Of a stretch of DNA of 64,000 nt, positions 58,294 through 64,000 are shown one piece after another. How positions within the stretch are numbered: position 1 is the first letter of the stretch; each line of letters starts with the position of its first letter. The DNA comes from Oceanospirillaceae bacterium (GTDB lineage Bacteria > Pseudomonadota > Gammaproteobacteria > Pseudomonadales > Balneatricaceae), in contig JABSQZ010000003.1 in the NCBI GenBank assembly GCA_013215505.1, positions 180,517-244,516 on the forward strand, in the 5' to 3' direction. The notes under the pieces were generated by a model, which worked only from the letters and a program-made list of their open reading frames with translations, had not been told where the DNA came from and made no database searches. The translations under genes and the position numbers were made by a program.

Positions 58294-59460
58294 TCAGGCC
58301 TGAAATATCGCCCCTAAAACACGCTCGCCTCTAGCACCCGTCACCGTTGCACAATTGGAAGATAGGCCCAATAAGGTCTGTCTGGCTAGCCAGGCAAAAG
58401 CGGTCGCCTCTACCCAATCGGGATCCAAGTTCAAATCAGCTGTACTACTCACAGATTTGCCACTGGGCAAAAGCTGTTGCAGTCTGGTCATTAACAGTTG
58501 ATTGTGCGCACCACCACCGCAGACATATAACCCGGCATTGGCAAATTTATGCTTTTGTATTTCCTGGCAAATAGTCACGGCGCTGAGTTCTAGCAGTGTT
58601 CTCTGTACATCTACAGGGCGGGTGTTATCACTCAGGCTTTGTAGAGCAAGTTCTATCCAGGCTAAATTAAATTGCTCGCGGCCTGTACTCTTTGGAATGG
58701 GTTGTGAAAAAAATGGCAACTCGAGAAGTTTTTGTAGCAGAACAGGGTTTATTTGGCCTTTGCTGGCCCAGTCGCCATTCACATCATAAGCCAATCCTAA
58801 ATGCTGCTGGACCCATGCGTCCATCAATACATTGCCGGGTCCGGTATCGAAACCTAACAATGGCTGCTGCGTATCTGCAGGTAACAAGGTGACATTGGCC
58901 ATGCCGCCGATATTTAGAATCACCCGATCGCAGCTATTGCTGTGAAAAATGCTGGCGTGAAATGCCGGTACTAATGGGGCTCCCTGCCCGCCGGCGGCGA
59001 TATCACGGCGCCTGAAATCTGCTACGGTCAAAATGCCACTCTCTTCCGCCACTGTATTAGCATCGCCAATTTGTAAACTGAAATTGTGTTTTGGTGAATT
59101 GTCCGGACGATGCCTGATAGTCTGACCGTGTAGGCCGATAGCAACAATGTTATCCACAGCTAAATGTAAGTCTGACTGCTTGATTAACTTAAGGCAGCAC
59201 TGTGCGAATAACTTACCTAAACCGACATCTAAATGGCCAAGCTTTTCTATTTCATCTTCGCCACTGCTGCACAGGGTCAAGATTTGCGCTTTAATCAGGG
59301 CAGGCAGTTCAAAGCTGCAGTGTGCATGCAGTTGTAATTTCGGCTCAAAACTGACTGCGACAACATCTATACCATCAAGGCTAGTGCCCGACATTATACC
59401 AATGTATATGCCGGGGGCTGAGATAGCGTCATTAATTGAGGCTGGCAAGTTTTTCATCAT
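58294..59460 (-). CDS. anmK: Anhydro-N-acetylmuramic acid kinase
   Basis: 388 residues. Phosphorylates and hydrolyses anhMurNAc during peptidoglycan recycling. Motifs: YIGIMSGTSLDGIDVVAV at the N-terminus, ADFRRRDIAAGGQGAPLVPAFH, NIGGMANVTLL, GFDTGPGNVLMDAW and VCGGGAHN. The start lies within the end of mepM (29-base overlap). The order tyrS / mepM-anmK / erpA is the same as in Pseudomonas. Confidence 0.96.
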   Translation of the reverse strand: MMKNLPASINDAISAPGIYIGIMSGTSLDGIDVVAVSFEPKLQLHAHCSFELPALIKAQILTLCSSGEDEIEKLGHLDVGLGKLFAQCCLKLIKQSDLHLAVDNIVAIGLHGQTIRHRPDNSPKHNFSLQIGDANTVAEESGILTVADFRRRDIAAGGQGAPLVPAFHASIFHSNSCDRVILNIGGMANVTLLPADTQQPLLGFDTGPGNVLMDAWVQQHLGLAYDVNGDWASKGQINPVLLQKLLELPFFSQPIPKSTGREQFNLAWIELALQSLSDNTRPVDVQRTLLELSAVTICQEIQKHKFANAGLYVCGGGAHNQLLMTRLQQLLPSGKSVSSTADLNLDPDWVEATAFAWLARQTLLGLSSNCATVTGARGERVLGAIFQA

Positions 59461-61198
59461 TTAATTTGTTGAGTTTTTGTAATGCTATTTTTGCCACCGT
59501 TTTAAAAGCTTCGAGTTCTTTTGGATCCAGTGCCAGCGCTTTAGGAATTTTTACCTTCAGAGGGTTTTTATGCACACCGTCAACCCGGAATTCATAATGC
59601 AGGTGGGCGCCTGTGGCAGCGCCGGTGGCGCCGACATAGCCAATCACTTGCCCCTGCTGAACTCTGCTGCCCAGTTTAAAAGCTTTATTGAATCTGGACA
59701 TGTGCGCATATAAAGTATTAAAGCTAGTACCGTGCTGGATGACAATGGTATTGCCGAAGCTTCCTTTACGACCGCGGTATACGATTTTTCCGTTACCAGA
59801 AGCCATTATCGGAGTGCCTCGCTTAGCAGCATAATCGACCCCTTTATGGGCTCTAATCTTGTTGAGTATCGGGTGTTTGCGTCTGGGGTTATATTTGGAA
59901 CTGATGCGGGCAAATTCTACCGGCATGCGTAAGAAAGCCTTGCGCATGCTGTGTCCATCAGGGGTGTAGAAACCGACACCACCGTCGGAGTCCCGATAAA
60001 AAATGCCAATTAAGCTCTGACCGCCAATATCAAATTGCGCCGCGACAATGTTGCCATCTTTGATTTTTTCACCATCGATAGTCATTTCTTCATAGACTAC
60101 TTTGAATTTATCCCCAGGTTGTAAGTCCTGCGAGAAATCGACATCCCAGGCAAAGACCTTAGCGAAATTCATGGTCATATTGTTGGATAAACCGGCGTTT
60201 AAGGCATCCACAAACAGCGAGTTTTGAATCCTACCGGCAACCGACTTGTAGCTGATGACAGGTTCACGCTGCAGTGTTTCAACATGGTAGTTGCTCTTGT
60301 CGGTACGGGTAAGCAGAACCGTTTTTAATGGGTTTACGATATATTGAATCTTTAACAAGTGGCCACTGCGGATTAACAAGCCAATTTTTTCATTGGGCAT
60401 CAGTCGGTTGAATACTGGCTCTTCTCGGGTGGCACCAATTACGTAATGTACATCGGTATAAGTCAGTCCGGCCCGAGTAAAAAGGGTGGTTAAATTGTCT
60501 TCGGGTTGCACGCTGTAGTAAACCCAGTTTTCTAATTGGCTAGGGTCTTGTTGTTGCAATACAGTATCCAGCTCGCTGACTGCTGGCTCTATAATACTAT
60601 CTGAAGTAGTGCTATTTACTTGCGGACTAACCTTGATCGCGTTGGCGTCGACCTTCGCTGCAACAGCAACAACTGAACTTTGTGTCTGCGAGGGGGGAGT
60701 CTCCTGCACAGACACTGCAGAAGAATTTTTCTGCTGCGTAGCGATCAGTGCCTGACTATCTTTAACTTCACGGCTTAGAGAGTAGCCAGATTCAGCAGTG
60801 TCTGATTGTGTGATGACGATAGTGGTATTGGCGCTGATAAGGTATTTAATTTGTTGCAGTGATTTACCGCGCAGCTGAAAAGAAATTTTCTCACCGGGGA
60901 GCATGCGTACGAAAGTTTTTTGCGCAGCAGTTGCATTGCTGACGTTTAAAACATCACGGGGACCCAGGCCGGCACGCCGAAAAATGATAGATAAATTATC
61001 GCCTTTTAAGACGGTAAATTCACTCCAGGTCGCGGTTGGGCTAGTTACGGCGCTGCTTAATTTAGTAGAGGCGCTTTTATTGGCAAACGCATTGCTACCA
61101 GGTAGCAGGCACAAAGCTGAAAAGCCTATAGCCAATAGCTTAGAAGATGGCTTTAAGCGAGAAATGTTAACTGTATATGCTTTAGTGAAACTTAACAA
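59432..61198 (-). CDS. mepM: M23 murein endopeptidase (MepM-like)
   Basis: 588 residues. Signal or anchor segment near residues 20-40, OapA/LysM-like repeats (WSEFTVLKGDNLSIIFRRAGLG and NWVYYSVQPEDNLTTLFTRAGLT) and a C-terminal LytM domain with an intact zinc site: HKGVDYAAKRGTPI, LYAHMSRF and HLHYEFRVDG. It should cut peptide cross-links to allow wall growth. The start is TTG at 61198 with AAAGG upstream. Unlike NlpD in this window, this LytM domain looks active. Confidence 0.92.
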   Translation of the reverse strand: MLSFTKAYTVNISRLKPSSKLLAIGFSALCLLPGSNAFANKSASTKLSSAVTSPTATWSEFTVLKGDNLSIIFRRAGLGPRDVLNVSNATAAQKTFVRMLPGEKISFQLRGKSLQQIKYLISANTTIVITQSDTAESGYSLSREVKDSQALIATQQKNSSAVSVQETPPSQTQSSVVAVAAKVDANAIKVSPQVNSTTSDSIIEPAVSELDTVLQQQDPSQLENWVYYSVQPEDNLTTLFTRAGLTYTDVHYVIGATREEPVFNRLMPNEKIGLLIRSGHLLKIQYIVNPLKTVLLTRTDKSNYHVETLQREPVISYKSVAGRIQNSLFVDALNAGLSNNMTMNFAKVFAWDVDFSQDLQPGDKFKVVYEEMTIDGEKIKDGNIVAAQFDIGGQSLIGIFYRDSDGGVGFYTPDGHSMRKAFLRMPVEFARISSKYNPRRKHPILNKIRAHKGVDYAAKRGTPIMASGNGKIVYRGRKGSFGNTIVIQHGTSFNTLYAHMSRFNKAFKLGSRVQQGQVIGYVGATGAATGAHLHYEFRVDGVHKNPLKVKIPKALALDPKELEAFKTVAKIALQKLNKLNDEKLASLN

Positions 61199-61297
61199 AA
61201 AAATAACCTTTAGTGCTGATGTTTAAAACGAATAAATCATATACGAATAATTCCTTAAAGTCATATAGCGTCCATTTATCATATGATTAACTATTTA

Positions 61298-61326
61298 TTG
61301 TTCATTGGCAGTTGTGTCGCTAGAAT
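61298..61326 (+). promoter_or_regulatory. Candidate tyrS promoter
   Basis: TTGTTC (61298-61303), exactly 17 bases, TAGAAT (61321-61326), about 45 bases before the tyrS ATG. The -10 is good; the -35 matches only three of six. Confidence 0.4.
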
Positions 61327-61371
61327 AGCTGCACTTGACACAAATCACAAATATAGGCCGTAGAGCAATAT

Positions 61372-62679
61372 ATGAGCAACATAACACTGATAGAAGAACT
61401 GACTAGCCGTGGCTTGATAGCCCAGATGACCAGCGAGAGCGAATTAGCCGAGCATTTAGAAAATCAAAGTGTCACTTTGTATTGCGGATTCGACCCTACG
61501 GCAGATAGCTTACATATAGGTAGTCTGGTACCACTGCTAACTTTAAAGCGTTTTCAGCAGTACGGTCATACACCATTAGCATTGGTAGGTGGTGCCACCG
61601 GACTTATAGGCGACCCAAGTTTTAAAGCGCAAGAGCGAAAATTAAATGACGATGCGACGGTGTCCGATTGGGTTGAAAAGCTTAAGGCGCAAGTCAGTCA
61701 GTTTATCAGTTTTGATGAGGCAAATAATGCTGCACAAGTGGTCAATAATTTAGACTGGACCAAAGACCTGGATGTTCTGACCTTCTTACGTGATGTGGGT
61801 AAACATTTCTCAATTAACCAGATGGTGGCAAAAGAGTCAGTAAAGCAGCGTATTGATCGCGAAGGTGAAGGTATCTCTTTCACCGAATTTACCTACATGA
61901 TTCTACAGTCATACGACTTCCAACAGTTAAACTTGAGTCATGGCTGCACCTTGCAAATCGGCGGGTCGGATCAGTGGGGTAATATTACTGGTGGTACTGA
62001 GCTAACCAGAAGGATGAACGGTAATAAAGCATTTGGCTTGACCTTACCGCTAATTACCAAATCTGATGGGACTAAATTTGGCAAGACTGAGAGTGGTACT
62101 ATTTGGCTGTCGGCCAATAAAACTTCTCCTTATGCCTTTTACCAATTCTGGCTGAATTCAGCCGATGCGGATGTTTATAACTTTTTGCGCTATTTTACAT
62201 TCCTGTCGATAGAAGACATTGCAAGAATAGAGGCCGAAGATGCGGCTGCTCAGGGAAGACCCCAAGCACAGGCAATCTTGGCCAAAGAAGTTACTAAGTT
62301 GGTACATGCAGAAACAGGATTGGATGCGGCGATGCGCATTACCGAAGCACTGTTTTCCGGGAACTTGGAAGATTTAAGTGAAGCTGACTTTAAACAGTTG
62401 GCACAAGATGGCTTGCCAATGACTGAACTGACCGCTGAAGCTATTACTGGATTGTCCGAGATGCCATTGACAACACTACTGGCGAACGAGGGGCTGGCAG
62501 CTTCCGGTAAGCAAATTAAAGATGCACTGCAGCGCAATGCAGTGTCTATTAATGGCAGGGATTATGGTGTGCAAGATAATATGACTTGTGTGGAGATCTT
62601 CTCAACAGCTAACGCACTGTTTCAACGTTACCACTTAGTGAAAGTCGGCAAGAAAAAACACCATATATTTGTTCTGTAA
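61372..62679 (+). CDS. tyrS: Tyrosyl-tRNA synthetase
   Basis: 435 residues. Class I synthetase charging tRNA-Tyr. HIGH motif as DSLHIGSLVPLL (about 46), YMILQSYDF, GGSDQWGNITGG (tyrosine/ATP pocket), KMSKS-type loop TKFGKTESG (about 235), and the C-terminal S4 RNA-binding domain. The KFGKT type assigns it to the bacterial TyrS group common in E. coli. Confidence 0.97.
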   Translation: MSNITLIEELTSRGLIAQMTSESELAEHLENQSVTLYCGFDPTADSLHIGSLVPLLTLKRFQQYGHTPLALVGGATGLIGDPSFKAQERKLNDDATVSDWVEKLKAQVSQFISFDEANNAAQVVNNLDWTKDLDVLTFLRDVGKHFSINQMVAKESVKQRIDREGEGISFTEFTYMILQSYDFQQLNLSHGCTLQIGGSDQWGNITGGTELTRRMNGNKAFGLTLPLITKSDGTKFGKTESGTIWLSANKTSPYAFYQFWLNSADADVYNFLRYFTFLSIEDIARIEAEDAAAQGRPQAQAILAKEVTKLVHAETGLDAAMRITEALFSGNLEDLSEADFKQLAQDGLPMTELTAEAITGLSEMPLTTLLANEGLAASGKQIKDALQRNAVSINGRDYGVQDNMTCVEIFSTANALFQRYHLVKVGKKKHHIFVL

Positions 62680-62693
62680 AATAGTCTGAATAT

Positions 62694-62719
62694 AAAGCTC
62701 GGTATAGTCCGAGCTTTTT
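62694..62719 (+). terminator. Rho-independent terminator after tyrS
   Basis: AAAGCTCGG, loop TATAGT, CCGAGCTTTTT: nine pairs and a T run, 15 bases after the stop. Confidence 0.93.
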
Positions 62720-62847
62720 AATGCCTGCAATTCCTTGTTTGTGGGTAAGCATCCGCTAGTCTGTAATAGGGATTATCGTATTCCGTGTTGTCTGTAGATC
62801 AAAAAATGCTCATCTAGGTGTTAATTTCTATTATTTATAATATTCTG

Positions 62848-62880
62848 TTGACAGGCATTTAAATTTGTATAGAATGCGCC
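62848..62880 (+). promoter_or_regulatory. rRNA operon promoter P1
   Basis: TTGACA (62848-62853), 16 bases, TAGAAT (62870-62875), then GCGCC: consensus -35, near-consensus -10 and the GC-rich discriminator of stringently controlled rRNA promoters. AT-rich DNA just upstream could be an UP element. Confidence 0.85.
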
Positions 62881-62978
62881 TCCACAGATCGGGAAGACTG
62901 CTTGATAGAAGCTGTTTTACAGATTTGAAAAGTAAGAATGGTTAACGAAAACATTTAATATTTAATTAAAAATAAACG

Positions 62979-63006
62979 TTGACTTACCGAGATGCAAATA
63001 TATAAT
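62979..63006 (+). promoter_or_regulatory. rRNA operon promoter P2
   Basis: TTGACT (62979-62984), 16 bases, TATAAT (63001-63006), then ACGCACC. A second strong promoter about 130 bases after P1, the usual tandem rRNA layout. Confidence 0.8.
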
Positions 63007-63414
63007 ACGCACCTCACTTAAACGGAGCCGCAAACATTAGCGACTCAGCAAGCTTTTAGCTTGACTCAAACGTTTAAGAAACTTTCTTGCTCTCTTTAGA
63101 GAAAAGAAAGCCGCTCTTTAAAAATTTGGTCAGATAATTCGTGTGGGCGCTTGTCGATATTGGCTACAAAAGCTTTTATAGCAACCCAAGTAACTTAGAT
63201 ATTTTGGTAACAGAATTTCAACGTTGATTGGGAAGTCAAGACAAGCAAACCAAGTGAATTCATTGAAAGAAAAACATACGTTTTGCGAGTTGTCTAAGTT
63301 TACTTAGGCAGCACAATTGAAAGAACAAAGTTAGCAAATCTTGAGCGCACTGTCTGTTTTAACTACGTTAAAACCCCGACAGTGTTATTTTGGCTTAGGC
63401 CAAAAAACATTATT
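63007..63414 (+). other. 16S rRNA leader with boxA antitermination signal
   Basis: Transcribed leader. CGCTCTTTAAAAA at 63112-63124 is the boxA element for Nus-factor antitermination; CTCTTTAGAG just upstream can form a boxB-like hairpin, and GTGTGGGCGCTT follows as the boxC-like stretch. Just before 16S, ACTGTC-T-GTTTTAAC (63349-63363) pairs with GTTAAAAC-CCC-GACAGT (63367-63383), a likely processing stem-loop. No tRNA or ORF is present. Confidence 0.75.

Positions 63415-64000
<586 letters not shown>

Noticed and set aside
62722..62847. tRNA gene before the rRNA operon
   Set aside because: No cloverleaf or TTCGANNC-type T loop could be found by eye.

Overview
The window is chromosomal DNA of a gammaproteobacterium. 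It carries the conserved blocks map/glnD, rpsB-tsf-pyrH-frr-uppS-cdsA-rseP-bamA-lpxD-fabZ-lpxA-lpxB-rnhB-dnaE-accA-tilS-pyrG-eno and ftsB-truD-surE-pcm-nlpD-rpoS, in an order close to that of Pseudomonas. Other pointers are a FabY-type ketoacyl synthase (the FabH substitute first described in Pseudomonas), FlgO/FlgP/FlgT proteins of a sheathed- or Vibrio-type flagellar basal body, and a 16S rRNA 5' end of gammaproteobacterial type. A marine, flagellated relative of the Cellvibrionales/Pseudomonadales is my best guess, from gene content only.

Layout. 1-6831: 3' part of a Tad (tight adherence) pilus/secretion cluster: a secretin cut by the window edge, an ATPase with an N-terminal FHA domain, TadB, TadC, a DUF192 protein, a TPR lipoprotein, a TadE-type pseudopilin and a PP2C phosphatase. 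6983-13201: prfC, a six-copy 49-bp tandem repeat, a TatD-family nuclease, fabY with a downstream lipoprotein gene, and an OmpA-family lipoprotein. 13359-16147: flgT divergent from flgO-flgP. 16208-20095: map-glnD-DUF1244 on the minus strand. 20392-42212: the long plus-strand housekeeping block for translation, phospholipid, undecaprenyl, lipid A and outer-membrane assembly, replication, CTP synthesis and glycolysis. 42517-48611: ftsB-truD-surE-pcm, a DUF368 lipid translocase, nlpD-rpoS. 48677-62679: a Rieske/kinase pair, mrcB and a TPR lipoprotein, hemL with an unknown membrane protein, a ClC transporter, erpA, anmK-mepM and tyrS. 62848-64000: tandem rRNA promoters, leader and the first 586 bases of 16S rRNA.

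Much of the window concerns the cell envelope: uppS and the DUF368 protein handle undecaprenyl carrier; lpxD/A/B and bamA build the outer membrane; mrcB, mepM, nlpD and anmK make, cut and recycle peptidoglycan; ftsB couples this to division.

The most striking negative observation is that all three MEP isoprenoid genes usually embedded in these blocks (dxr between cdsA and rseP; ispD and ispF between ftsB and truD) are absent, as are skp and kdsA. Relocation or a mevalonate-pathway replacement are the two explanations to test. The best candidate for unusual biology among genes that are present is the Tad cluster with an FHA-fused ATPase (pThr-binding residues replaced) and an intact PP2C phosphatase. 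No CRISPR array, insertion sequence, prophage or tRNA gene was seen.
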